Below, one piece after another: positions 52,955-61,785 of a stretch of 64,000 bases of DNA. The DNA lies in the NCBI RefSeq assembly GCF_036227405.1, contig NZ_CP109473.1:1860001-1924000 (forward strand). The letters run 5' to 3'. The position numbers and the translations under genes are program-made. This DNA comes from Streptomyces sp. NBC_01460. Its GTDB lineage: Bacteria > Actinomycetota > Actinomycetes > Streptomycetales > Streptomycetaceae. The stretch's first letter is position 1, and each line of letters opens with the position of its first letter. Below the pieces are notes generated by a model, which saw only the letters and a list, made by a program, of their open reading frames with translations, ran no database searches and was not told the origin of the DNA.

Positions 52955-55000
52955 TCAGCCGTCGAGCCGTACGACGCGGACCGCGCCCGCCGGAACGGCG
53001 AGCTTGTCCACGGCGGGCTCGCCGGTGAGGAGTTCGGTTCCGGGGGCGTCCAGCGCCACCACGGCCTCCGCGTCGGTGTGGTTGACGACGAAGAGGTAGC
53101 TTCCGGTGTCGCCGCTGCGGCGTACGACCTCGACGTCGTACGGGAGATCCGTGCGGGGTGCGATGCCCGCGTCGGCGGCGGCGCGGTCCAGGACGGCGTC
53201 CAGGCCGGCTCCGGAGAGCCGGGTGGAGAGGTACCAGGCGGTGCCCTCACCGAGCCGGTAGCGGGTGACGGCGGGCCGGCCGGCGGGGATGCCCTCGGCG
53301 TACGCCCAGACGGTCTCCGCGCCGCGCGGGATCACCACGTCCGACCAGAGGTCGCCGGTGAGCTCCGGCCCCTCGGGGGCGCCCTCGGGGGTGACCAGGC
53401 GTACGGTGCCGCCCTCGCCGAGCGGGGAGAACTCCTCGACCGTCAGGCCGAGCACGTCCCGGAGCGCGCCGGGGTAGGCCCCGGGGTGCACGGCGTCGTC
53501 GGCGTCGACGATGCCGGAGAAGTACGAGACGACGAGGGTGCCGCCGTTCTCGACGTACCGGCGCAGGTTGCGGCCGGTCTCCTCGCTCGCCAGGTAGAGG
53601 GCGGGGACCACGACCAGGGGGTAGGCCGAGAGGTCCGCTTCCGGGTGGGCGAAGTCCACGGTGAGGTGCCGGTCGTAGAGCGAGGCGTAGAAGGTGTCGG
53701 CGCGCTCGCGGGCGTCGTGCTCCTCGCTCGGGCGCCACTCCAGGCGCTGCGCCCACCAGGACTCCCAGTCCCAGACCATCGCCACGTCGGCGACGGTCCG
53801 GGTGGACCGGACGCCCTCCAGCAGCCCGAGGCCGGCGCCGAGCGCGCTCACCTCGCGCCAGATCCGGGAGTCGGTGCCCGCGTGCGGGACCATCGCCGAG
53901 TGGAACTTCTCGGCGCCGCGCCGGGACTGCCGCCACTGGAAGAACATCGCGCCCTCGGAGCCGCGGGCGACGTGGGCGAGGCTGTTGCGGGCCATCTCGC
54001 CGGGGCGCTTGGCGGGGTTGCGCGGCTGCCAGTTGACGCCGCTGGTGGAGTGTTCCAGCAGCAGCCAGGGCCCGCCGCCCGCGACCGAGCGGGTCAGGTC
54101 GGCGGCCATGGCGAGGTTGACGTGGGTGCGGCGGCCGTCGGTGATCAGGTAGTGGTCGTTGGTGACGAGGTCGACCTCGCGGCCCCAGGCCCAGTAGTCG
54201 ACGGACTCGCACTGACTGAGGGCGGTCATGAAGTTCGTGGTGACCGGGATACCGGGGGCCAGGCGGTGCAGGATGTCGCGTTCGGCGGTGAAGTTCTCCC
54301 GCATGGTGGCGTCGGCGAAGCGGGCGTAGTCCAGCTGCTGGGCCGGGTTGCCGACGGTCGGGGTGGTGCGGGGCGGGTCGATGTCGTCGAGGCTGCGGTA
54401 GCGCTGGCCCCAGAAGGCGGTGCCCCAGGCCGCGTTGACCCCTTCGGCCGAGCCGTGCCGGGCGGTGAGCCAGCGGCGGAAGTGCGCGCCGCAGGTGTCG
54501 CAGTAGCAGGCGCTGACCGGGACGCCGTACTCGTTGTGGACGTGCCACATCGCGAGGGCCGGGTGGTTCCCGTAGCGGCGGGCGAGCTGCTCGGTGATGT
54601 TCGCCGCCGCCGCGCGGTAGGGGGCCGAGCTGTGGCAGATGGCGCCGCGTGACCCGAAGGCGAAGCGGACCCCGTCCCTGCTGAGGGGCAGGGCCTCGGG
54701 GTGGGCGCGGTAGAACCAGGCGGGCGGGGCGACCGTGGGGGTGCCGAGGTCGGCCCGGATGCCGTTGACGTGCAGCAGGTCCATGAGGCGGTCGAGCCAG
54801 CCGAAGTCGTAGGTGCCCGGCTCGGGTTCCAGCAGCGCCCAGGAGAAGATCCCGACACTGACCATGGTCACGCCGGCCTCCCGCATCAGGCGTACGTCCT
54901 CGTGCCAGACCTCTTCGGGCCACTGCTCGGGGTTGTAGTCGCCGCCGAAGGCCAGCTTGTGCAGGCCGACCGGGTACGGAGCGGATTCTGAGTGCGGCAT
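52955..55000 (-). CDS. Beta-galactosidase GH42
   Basis: 681 residues from ATG 55000; no signal peptide, so it is cytoplasmic. GH42 barrel with the acid/base Glu in VHNEYG and the nucleophile in LLEHSTSGVNWQPRN; a zinc-binding Cys cluster (ACYCDTCGAHF) is typical. A trimerisation domain (about 400-600) and a small C-terminal beta domain follow. It cleaves galacto-oligosaccharides released by the GH53 enzyme and imported by the divergent ABC transporter. Confidence 0.93.
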   Translation of the reverse strand: MPHSESAPYPVGLHKLAFGGDYNPEQWPEEVWHEDVRLMREAGVTMVSVGIFSWALLEPEPGTYDFGWLDRLMDLLHVNGIRADLGTPTVAPPAWFYRAHPEALPLSRDGVRFAFGSRGAICHSSAPYRAAAANITEQLARRYGNHPALAMWHVHNEYGVPVSACYCDTCGAHFRRWLTARHGSAEGVNAAWGTAFWGQRYRSLDDIDPPRTTPTVGNPAQQLDYARFADATMRENFTAERDILHRLAPGIPVTTNFMTALSQCESVDYWAWGREVDLVTNDHYLITDGRRTHVNLAMAADLTRSVAGGGPWLLLEHSTSGVNWQPRNPAKRPGEMARNSLAHVARGSEGAMFFQWRQSRRGAEKFHSAMVPHAGTDSRIWREVSALGAGLGLLEGVRSTRTVADVAMVWDWESWWAQRLEWRPSEEHDARERADTFYASLYDRHLTVDFAHPEADLSAYPLVVVPALYLASEETGRNLRRYVENGGTLVVSYFSGIVDADDAVHPGAYPGALRDVLGLTVEEFSPLGEGGTVRLVTPEGAPEGPELTGDLWSDVVIPRGAETVWAYAEGIPAGRPAVTRYRLGEGTAWYLSTRLSGAGLDAVLDRAAADAGIAPRTDLPYDVEVVRRSGDTGSYLFVVNHTDAEAVVALDAPGTELLTGEPAVDKLAVPAGAVRVVRLDG

Positions 55001-55091
55001 GGACAGCTCCTGGCTCTTCGGGACAACTTCTGGGAACGTGCACACACACTCTCGGCGGCGCAGGGCCAACATAACCGCACAGCAACAACCA

Positions 55092-55133
55092 TTGACAAGT
55101 GTCGGATTGGTTTCTCTACTGTGAACGCTCACA
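55092..55133 (+). promoter_or_regulatory. LacI-controlled promoter of the galactan importer
   Basis: TTGACA at 55092-55097, 17 bases, then TCTACT at 55115-55120, with a LacI-type palindrome TGTGAACGCTCACA at 55120-55133 covering the probable start point. The region is shared with the divergent GH42/GH53 genes, so one operator could control both sides. Confidence 0.78.
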
Positions 55134-55190
55134 GCGCCTCTTCTCGGCCACCTCGCCGATGCGCTCGCCGGTCTCGTCAGGGGAGAAACC

Positions 55191-56504
55191 ATGAAATACC
55201 GCACCGTCGCGGTGACCACCGCCGCCGCTCTCGCCGCCACCGCCCTGCTCTCCGGGTGCGGATCGGACGACGGCGGCGACGAGCCGGCCGCCTCCGGGCC
55301 CGCGTCGCTCACCTACTGGGCCTGGGCGCCCGGCCTGGACAAGGTCGCGGACATCTGGAACAAGGGGCCGGGCAAGGAGGCCGGCATCACCGTCACGGTC
55401 AAGAAGCAGGCGTCGGGCGACGACCTGGTCACCAAGATCATCACAGCGGCGAAGGCCCACAAGGCCCCCGACCTGGTCCAGGCCGAGTACCAGGCGCTCC
55501 CCACCCTCGTCTCCAACGACGTCCTCGCCGACATATCCGAGGAGGCGGGAGACGCGAAGGGCGACTTCGCCGAGGGGATCTGGCAGCAGGCCACGCTCGG
55601 TTCGGACGCCCTGTACGCGCTGCCGCAGGACTCCGGCCCGCTGATGTTCTACTACCGCGAGGACCTGTTCAAGCAGTACGGACTGACCGTGCCCACCACC
55701 TGGGACGAGTTCGCCGAGACTGCTCGTGCGCTGAAGAAGAAGGCGCCCGACAAGGACCTCACCACCTTCTCCTCGAACGACTCGGGCCTCTTCGCCGGTC
55801 TCGCCCAGCAGGCGGGCGCGCAGTGGTGGACCACGGGCGGCGACAAGTGGAAGGTCGCCATCGACGACCCGGCCACACAGAAGGTCGCCGACTTCTGGGG
55901 CGGCCTGGTGAAGGAGGGCGCCATCGACAACCAGCCGATGTACACCCCCGCCTGGAACAAGGCGCTCAACACCGGCAAGCAGGTCGCCTGGGTCAGCGCC
56001 GTCTGGGCCCCCGGGACCCTGACCACCGCCGCGCCCGACACCAAGGGCAAGTGGGCGATGGCCCCGCTCCCCCAGTGGACCGCGGGTGAGAACGTCACCG
56101 GCAGCTGGGGCGGCTCCTCCACGGCCGTCACCAACGACTCCAGGAACAAGAAGGCGGCCGCCACCTTCGCGAAGTGGCTGAACACGGATCCGGCGGCCCT
56201 CGCCGCGCTGGTGAAGGAGAGCGGCATCTACCCCGCCGCGACCGCCGCCCAGACCGGTGGCGCGCTCGCGAAGGCCCCGGACTACTTCTCCAACCAGCCC
56301 GCCTTCTACACCGAGGCCGCCAAGATCGCCCAGGGCACCGCGCCCGCCGCCTGGGGGCCGAATGTCAACGTCGCGTACAGCGCCTTCAAGGACAACTTCG
56401 CCGCGGCCGCCAAGACCAAGTCGGACTTCGGCGCCGCGCTGACGGCGATGCAGGACGCCACCGTCGCGGACCTGAAGAAGCAGGGCTTCGGAGTCTCCGA
56501 GTGA
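55191..56504 (+). CDS. ABC transporter sugar-binding lipoprotein
   Basis: 437 residues. Lipobox LLSGC with Cys near residue 23 anchors it to the outer face of the membrane; the following acidic linker and SLTYWAWAPGLDKVADIWNK are typical of family 1 solute-binding proteins for oligosaccharides. With two permease genes behind it, it should bind galacto-oligosaccharides (inference from the GH42 and GH53 genes). Its stop overlaps the first permease start (GTGA). Confidence 0.92.
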   Translation: MKYRTVAVTTAAALAATALLSGCGSDDGGDEPAASGPASLTYWAWAPGLDKVADIWNKGPGKEAGITVTVKKQASGDDLVTKIITAAKAHKAPDLVQAEYQALPTLVSNDVLADISEEAGDAKGDFAEGIWQQATLGSDALYALPQDSGPLMFYYREDLFKQYGLTVPTTWDEFAETARALKKKAPDKDLTTFSSNDSGLFAGLAQQAGAQWWTTGGDKWKVAIDDPATQKVADFWGGLVKEGAIDNQPMYTPAWNKALNTGKQVAWVSAVWAPGTLTTAAPDTKGKWAMAPLPQWTAGENVTGSWGGSSTAVTNDSRNKKAAATFAKWLNTDPAALAALVKESGIYPAATAAQTGGALAKAPDYFSNQPAFYTEAAKIAQGTAPAAWGPNVNVAYSAFKDNFAAAAKTKSDFGAALTAMQDATVADLKKQGFGVSE

Positions 56505-57427
56505 CACGCGCACCCCGCGGGAAGGCGTACGGGGTCAGGAGCGCCCCGTACGTCTTCCTGGTCCCCGCCACCCTCCTGTTCCTGCTCTTCTTCGCCCTCC
56601 CCATCGGCTACGCCGTGTACCTCAGCTTCCGCAGGACCGAGGTACGGGGGCTCGGCCTCGGCAAGGGCGCCCGGGACGAGATCTGGGCCGGCCTGTCCAA
56701 CTACACCGACGCGATCTCCGACTCGGAGCTGCTCCACGGGGCGCTGCGCATCCTCGGCTACGGCGCGATCGTCGTCCCGGTGATGCTCGGCCTCGCCCTC
56801 CTCTTCGCCCTGCTCCTGGACACCGACGGGCTCCGGCTGCGCGGCTTCACCCGGCTGGCGATCTTCCTGCCCTACGCGATCCCCGGCGTCATCGCCGCGC
56901 TGATGTGGGGCTTCCTGTACCTGCCGGACGTCAGCCCCTTCCTGTACGTGCTCGACGCGACGGGACTGCCGCAGCCCGATCTGCTGGACGGCGGGCCGCT
57001 GTACCTGTCGCTGGCGAACATCGCGGTGTGGGGCGGCACCGGCTTCAACATGATCGTGATCTACACGTCGCTGCGGGCCATCCCGGCCGAGATCTTCGAG
57101 GCCGCGCGCCTCGACGGCTGCTCGCAGTTCCAGATCGCGCTGCGGATCAAGATCCCGATGGTGGCGCCGTCGCTGATCCTGACCTTCTTCTTCTCGATCA
57201 TCGCGACGCTCCAGGTCTTCAGCGAGCCCACCACCCTCAAGCCGCTGACGAACTCCCTCTCCACCACCTGGAGTCCGCTGATGAAGGTCTACCAGGACGC
57301 CTTCGTCAACAACGACATCCACGCGGCCGCCGCCCAGGCGGTCATCATCGCCCTGGCCACCCTCGCCCTGTCCTTCGGCTTCCTCAAGGCGGCCAACTCC
57401 CGTACGAAGCAGGGAGACTCCCGATGA
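56501..57427 (+). CDS. ABC sugar permease, MalF type
   Basis: 308 residues, GTG start overlapping the binding-protein stop. Six transmembrane helices with the EAA loop EIFEAARLDGCSQFQIALRIKIPMVAPS, which contacts the ATPase. No ATPase gene is present; streptomycete importers of this type use the shared ATPase MsiK encoded elsewhere. Overlaps the next gene (ATGA). Confidence 0.93.
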   Translation: MTRAPRGKAYGVRSAPYVFLVPATLLFLLFFALPIGYAVYLSFRRTEVRGLGLGKGARDEIWAGLSNYTDAISDSELLHGALRILGYGAIVVPVMLGLALLFALLLDTDGLRLRGFTRLAIFLPYAIPGVIAALMWGFLYLPDVSPFLYVLDATGLPQPDLLDGGPLYLSLANIAVWGGTGFNMIVIYTSLRAIPAEIFEAARLDGCSQFQIALRIKIPMVAPSLILTFFFSIIATLQVFSEPTTLKPLTNSLSTTWSPLMKVYQDAFVNNDIHAAAAQAVIIALATLALSFGFLKAANSRTKQGDSR

Positions 57428-58281
57428 GCACCCAGCCCCCCGCCGCCGGCCGCCGGCGCCTCCCGCTCGTCCCGACCGCCGCGCTGCTGCTCGGCGCCCT
57501 GTACTGCCTGCTGCCCGTCGCCTGGGTCCTGGTGGCCTCGACGAAGTCCGGCAGCGAGCTGTTCTCCACCTTCACCTTCCTGCCGGGCTCCGGGTTCGCC
57601 GACAACGTCGCCGAGCTCACGGAGTACCGCGAGGGGGTGTACTGGACGTGGATGGCCAACTCGGCCTTCTACGCGGGGGTGGGCGCCCTGCTGTCGACCG
57701 CGGTGTCGGCGGTCTCGGGGTACGCGCTGGCCGTGTACCGCTTCCGGGGCAAGGAGACGGTCTTCAACATCCTGCTCGCCGGGGTGCTGATGCCCCCGGT
57801 GATCCTCGCCGTGCCGCAGTACCTGCTGCTCGCCGAGGCGGACATGACCGACTCGTACCTCTCGGTGCTGCTGCCCCTGATCCTCTCCCCGTACGGCGTC
57901 TACCTCGCCCGGATCTACGCGGCGGCCGCCGTGCCGGCCGATGTGATCGAGGCCGGGCGGATGGACGGCGGCGGTGAGTGGCGGATCTTCCGGACGATCG
58001 CGCTGCCGATGATGCTGCCGGGGCTGGTGACGGTCTTCCTGTTCCAGTTCGTCGCGGTCTGGAACAACTTCCTGCTCCCCTACATCATGCTCGGCGACGA
58101 CGAGAAGTTCCCGGTGACCCTGGGGCTCTACACGCTGCTCCAGCAGGGGGCGACCACCCCGGCGCTCTACACGCTGGTCATCACCGGCGCGCTGCTGGCG
58201 ATCATCCCGCTGATCGCCCTGTTCCTCGTGATCCAGCGGTTCTGGAGCCTCGACCTGCTCTCCGGCGCCGTAAAGTCCTGA
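57424..58281 (+). CDS. ABC sugar permease, MalG type
   Basis: 285 residues, six transmembrane helices, EAA loop DVIEAGRMDGGGEWRIFRTIALPMMLPG. It forms the heterodimeric channel with the preceding permease. Followed after 42 bases by the LacI gene. Confidence 0.93.
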   Translation: MSTQPPAAGRRRLPLVPTAALLLGALYCLLPVAWVLVASTKSGSELFSTFTFLPGSGFADNVAELTEYREGVYWTWMANSAFYAGVGALLSTAVSAVSGYALAVYRFRGKETVFNILLAGVLMPPVILAVPQYLLLAEADMTDSYLSVLLPLILSPYGVYLARIYAAAAVPADVIEAGRMDGGGEWRIFRTIALPMMLPGLVTVFLFQFVAVWNNFLLPYIMLGDDEKFPVTLGLYTLLQQGATTPALYTLVITGALLAIIPLIALFLVIQRFWSLDLLSGAVKS

Positions 58282-58323
58282 CTGCTCCTCAACAGGGCAC
58301 CTCTTCATGAAAGATCGAGCACC

Positions 58324-59358
58324 ATGAGCCGCACAGAACAGAACGGCGCGGGACGCCGCAGGCCGCCGACGATCCACGACGTCGCCCGGGAGGCCGGGGT
58401 CTCCCGGGGCACGGTCTCGCGGGTGCTCAACGGCGGTCACAACGTCAGCGCGGCCGCCCTCGACGCGGTTCAGTCCGCCATCCGGCGGACCGGGTACACC
58501 GTGAACCGGCACGCCCGGTCGCTGATCACCGGGCGCTCCGACTCGGTGGCGTTCCTGCTGACCGAGCCGCAGGAGCGCTTCTTCGAGGACCCGAACTTCA
58601 ACGTGCTGCTCCGCGGCTGCACCACCGCGCTCGCCGCGCACGACATCCCGTTGCTGCTGATGATCGCGGGCACGGAGGCGGAGCGCCGCCGCAACATGCG
58701 CTACATCGCCGGGCACGTGGACGGGGTGCTGCTGGTCTCCAGCCACTCCGGCGACCCCGTCGCCGCCCAGCTGCACGAGGCCGGCGTCCCCCTGGTGGCC
58801 TGCGGGAAGCCGCTCGGGCAGGGGTCGCGGGTCAGCTACGTCGCGGCGGACGACCGCAACGGGGCCCGGGACATGGTGCGCTTCCTGCACGGGTCGGGGC
58901 GCCGCAGGATCGCCACGGTCACCGGGCCGCTGGACACCCCGGGCGGTGTGGACCGGCTGGCGGGCTACCGCGAGACGCTCACCGAGTGCGGGCTGCCCGT
59001 CGACGAGTCCCTGATCGTGCCGGGCGACTACAGCCGGGCCGGGGGTGAGGCCGCGGCCGCGCTGCTGCTGGAGCGGGCACCCGATGTGGACGCGGTCTTC
59101 GTCGCGTCGGACCTGATGGCGCAGGGGGTGCTGAGCACGCTGGAGCGGGCGGGGCGCCGGGTGCCGCAGGACATCGCGGTCGGCGGGTTCGACGACTCCC
59201 CCGCGGCGCTCGCGGCGCGTCCCGAGCTGACGACGGTCCGCCAGCCGTGGGACCGGATCAGCGCCGAGATGGTGCGGGTGCTGCTCGCCCAGATCGGCGG
59301 GGAGGACCCGGCCGCGGTCATCCTCCCCACGAAGCTGGTGCGCCGCGAGTCGGCGTAG
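58324..59358 (+). CDS. LacI family transcriptional regulator of the galactan genes
   Basis: 344 residues. N-terminal HTH (TIHDVAREAGVSRGTVSRVLNGGHNVSAAALDAVQ) and a periplasmic-binding-protein-like domain for a sugar ligand (ALAAHDIPLLLMIAGTEAERR and VDAVFVASDLMAQGVLSTLERAG). Probably represses its own operon and the divergent glycosidases at the TGTGAACGCTCACA operator, relieved by a galactose-containing ligand. Confidence 0.92.
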   Translation: MSRTEQNGAGRRRPPTIHDVAREAGVSRGTVSRVLNGGHNVSAAALDAVQSAIRRTGYTVNRHARSLITGRSDSVAFLLTEPQERFFEDPNFNVLLRGCTTALAAHDIPLLLMIAGTEAERRRNMRYIAGHVDGVLLVSSHSGDPVAAQLHEAGVPLVACGKPLGQGSRVSYVAADDRNGARDMVRFLHGSGRRRIATVTGPLDTPGGVDRLAGYRETLTECGLPVDESLIVPGDYSRAGGEAAAALLLERAPDVDAVFVASDLMAQGVLSTLERAGRRVPQDIAVGGFDDSPAALAARPELTTVRQPWDRISAEMVRVLLAQIGGEDPAAVILPTKLVRRESA

Positions 59359-59453
59359 GGCCCGGGCTCAGCGGTCCGTGCGGGGCCGGGCGACACGGCC
59401 GGGGCTCGGCCGACCCGGGGGCCCCTGCGGGGGCGGGTTCCGGACGGCCGGTC

Positions 59454-59987
59454 TCAGCCGACCCGGCGGGCCAGCACCTGTCCGGGCCAGGTCCCGGACA
59501 GGAAGCGGTCCGTGGGGGCGAAGCCGTTGCGCTCGTAGAACGCGACCAGTTCGCCCCCGCCGCCCGCCCAGCAGTCGACGCGCAGCAGATCCACTCCGGC
59601 CCGCCGGGTCTCCTCCGCGGCGTGGGCCAGCAGAGCCGCGCCGATGCCCCGGCCGGCGCGCGTCCGGTCGGAGACCAGCAGGCGTACGTACCGCTCGGGT
59701 TCCCCGGCCGCCTCGATCGGCATCTGCGGGCTGGGTCCGTGGTCGAGGACCATCGCCCCGACGGGCACGCCCTCCAGCTCCGCGACGTACGGCGTGTTCT
59801 CGGTGGTGTAGCGCTCCACCCGCGCGACGCCGCCGGACGTCCGCGAATACGGGACCGTGCCCCACTGCTCGGTGTTGCCGCGGGCGTTCATCCAGGCCAC
59901 CGCGGAGTCGAGCATGTCCAGGATGGCCGGGGCGTCGGCCGGACCGCCGGGCCTGATCCGTACGCCGTGCGTCGTCTCGTCGTTCAC
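59454..59987 (-). CDS. GNAT family N-acetyltransferase
   Basis: 177 residues, GTG start. GNAT fold with acetyl-CoA segment VSDRTRAGRGIGAALLAHAAEETRRAG and C-terminal YERNGFAPTDRF. Acceptor unknown. Tandem to the OYE gene on the same strand but separated by a terminator-like hairpin. Confidence 0.9.
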   Translation of the reverse strand: MNDETTHGVRIRPGGPADAPAILDMLDSAVAWMNARGNTEQWGTVPYSRTSGGVARVERYTTENTPYVAELEGVPVGAMVLDHGPSPQMPIEAAGEPERYVRLLVSDRTRAGRGIGAALLAHAAEETRRAGVDLLRVDCWAGGGGELVAFYERNGFAPTDRFLSGTWPGQVLARRVG

Positions 59988-60025
59988 CGCGGCAGTGTGC
60001 CACGGAGGGCCGACCGGCCCGGCAG

Positions 60026-60055
60026 GGCGGGGCCGCCGGTGACGGAGGCCCCGCC
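60026..60055 (-). terminator. Hairpin terminator after the OYE gene
   Basis: Nine-base arms GGCGGGGCC/GGCCCCGCC around a twelve-base loop, eight bases past the reductase stop on the minus strand. Confidence 0.7.
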
Positions 60056-60062
60056 GGTCCCG

Positions 60063-61133
60063 TCAGACGGTGTCGAGCGCCGGATAGTCGGTGTAGCCCT
60101 TCGCGTCGCCGCCGAAGAAGGTCGACGGGTCCGGGGTGTTGTAGGGCCCGCCGGCCTTCAGCCGGGCCGGCAGGTCCGGGTTGGCGAGGAACAGGGCGCC
60201 GTAGGCGATGATGTCGGCGATCCCGTCATCGATGACGGTGTGGTGCTCGGGGCCGGTCGGCCCCTCGGAGAACACGTTGATGACGAGGGTTCCGGTGAAC
60301 CTCTTGCGCAGCGCGAGGGTCAGGTCACGGGTGCCGGCCTGCTCCAGTATGTGCAGGTAGGCCAGCCCGAGCGGTTCGAGCTCCGTGACGAGCGCGGTGT
60401 AGACGGCGTCCGGCTCGGGCTCCTCGATGCCGTTGTAGGGGTTTCCGGGGGAGATGCGCAGCGCGGTCCTCTCGGATCCGATCTCGGCGACGACCGCCTT
60501 GACCACCTCGACCGCGAAGCGGATGCGGGCCTCGTCGGAGCCGCCCCAATCATCGGTGCGCAGGTTGGTGTTGGGGGCCAGGAACTGCTGGATCAGGTAG
60601 CCGTTGGCACCGTGCAGTTCGACGCCGTCGAACCCGGCCTCGATCGCGTTGCGGGAGGCGGTGGCGAAGTCACGGACGGTCTCGCGGATCTCCGCGTCCG
60701 TCAGCTCGTGCGGCTCCACGAAGTCCTTCGGCCCCACGTGGGTGTAGACCTGGCCGGGCGCGGCGACCGGAGAGGGTGCCACCGGGGTCAGTCCGTCCGG
60801 CAGCAGGACGGGGTGGCCGATCCGGCCCGCGTGCATGATCTGGGCGAAGATCCGGCCGCCCGCCGCGTGGACGGCGTCGGTGACCTTGCGCCAGGAGGTG
60901 ACCTGCTCGGCGCTGTGGAGGCCCGGGGTGGACGGGTACCCCTGGCCCACCACGGACGGCTGGATGCCCTCGGTGATGATCAGTCCGGCCGAGGCGCGCT
61001 GGGTGTAGTACTCGACGACGAGGTCGGTGGCCGTGCCTCCTTCACCGGCCCGGCTGCGGGTCATCGGCGCGAGGGCGATGCGGTTGGAGAGCTGTGTGCC
61101 GGCGAGGTCGATGGGGTCGAACACGGTGGTCAT
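60063..61133 (-). CDS. Alkene reductase, old yellow enzyme family
   Basis: 356 residues from ATG 61133 with GGAGG. FMN-binding TIM barrel: N-terminal SNRIALAPMTRSRAGEGG, the substrate-binding HGANGY (His/Asn pair in VELHGANGYLIQQFLAPNTNLRTDDWGG), and C-terminal LFLANPDLPARLKAGGPYNTPD. NADPH-dependent reduction of alpha,beta-unsaturated carbonyls or nitro compounds. Controlled with the divergent MarR gene. Confidence 0.95.
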   Translation of the reverse strand: MTTVFDPIDLAGTQLSNRIALAPMTRSRAGEGGTATDLVVEYYTQRASAGLIITEGIQPSVVGQGYPSTPGLHSAEQVTSWRKVTDAVHAAGGRIFAQIMHAGRIGHPVLLPDGLTPVAPSPVAAPGQVYTHVGPKDFVEPHELTDAEIRETVRDFATASRNAIEAGFDGVELHGANGYLIQQFLAPNTNLRTDDWGGSDEARIRFAVEVVKAVVAEIGSERTALRISPGNPYNGIEEPEPDAVYTALVTELEPLGLAYLHILEQAGTRDLTLALRKRFTGTLVINVFSEGPTGPEHHTVIDDGIADIIAYGALFLANPDLPARLKAGGPYNTPDPSTFFGGDAKGYTDYPALDTV

Positions 61134-61156
61134 GAAAGCCTCCGAGGTATTTACAT

Positions 61157-61209
61157 GGTCGGCCAAGTAATTGGGTGCCCGGTCACTGTAACCTATTGAT
61201 TGGCCGACC
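61157..61209. promoter_or_regulatory. MarR/OYE divergent promoter and operators
   Basis: Inverted pair GGTCGGCCAA (61157-61166) and TTGGCCGACC (61200-61209), one near each gene. For the MarR gene, TTGGGT (61171-61176), 17 bases, TATTGA (61194-61199) forms a promoter whose start point lies in the right operator arm. This is a standard layout for a MarR repressor and its reductase target. Confidence 0.72.
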
Positions 61210-61280
61210 AAGGTAAAGTTCACGAGCACGTCATGAACCCCGGATCCTGCCGGGCCGCACCACCGCCCCGAGGAGTCCCG

Positions 61281-61784
61281 ATGAAGGACGACAGCACCGA
61301 CCCCGCCCACTCCGCCTGCGCCGGCGGCCTGCCGAGCGCGGCCCTCGGCGGGCCCGTCAGCCACGCCGTCTCACGGGTCGCCAGGCTGCACAGGATCACG
61401 GCGGGCCGGATGCTCAAGAGGCTCGGCCTCTACCCGGGGCAGGAGTTCCTGATGATGCACCTGTGGGAGACCGGGGCCGTCCGCCAGGCCGAGCTGATCA
61501 AGGCCATGGACCTCGACCCGTCCACCGTCACCAAGATGCTCCAGCGCCTCGAACAGGCCGGGCACGTGCGCCGCCGCCCCGACCCGGACGACGGACGGGC
61601 CGTCCTGGTCGAGGCGACCGACGAGAGCTGCGCCCTGCACGACGAGGTGCGCAGCGCCTGGTCCGGCCTGGAGGAGTACACCCTCGCGGGGCTCGGCCCG
61701 GCCGATCGCGCGGAGCTGACCCGACTGCTCGCCATGGTGGAGGAGAACCTCTGCCATGAGGACGGGGACTGCCGCACGCCGTAG
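61281..61784 (+). CDS. MarR family transcriptional regulator
   Basis: 167 residues from ATG 61281 with a GAGGAG site; an earlier TTG at 61200 lies in the promoter. Winged helix: QAELIKAMDLDPSTVTKMLQRLEQAGHVRRRPDPDDGRAVLVEATD. Two Cys residues in the N- and C-terminal parts (SACAGG and NLCHEDGDCRTP) could make it redox-sensitive (inference). Represses or activates the divergent alkene reductase gene. One base from the convergent aminotransferase gene. Confidence 0.92.
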   Translation: MKDDSTDPAHSACAGGLPSAALGGPVSHAVSRVARLHRITAGRMLKRLGLYPGQEFLMMHLWETGAVRQAELIKAMDLDPSTVTKMLQRLEQAGHVRRRPDPDDGRAVLVEATDESCALHDEVRSAWSGLEEYTLAGLGPADRAELTRLLAMVEENLCHEDGDCRTP

Positions 61785-61785
61785 C

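Noticed and set aside
51356..54652. Long open frame antisense to the GH53 and GH42 genes
   Set aside because: Shadow of the two glycosidase genes; composition and lack of motifs show it is not coding.
59359..59453. GC-rich inverted segments after the LacI gene as a terminator
   Set aside because: Several overlapping partial pairings but no single convincing stem was found.
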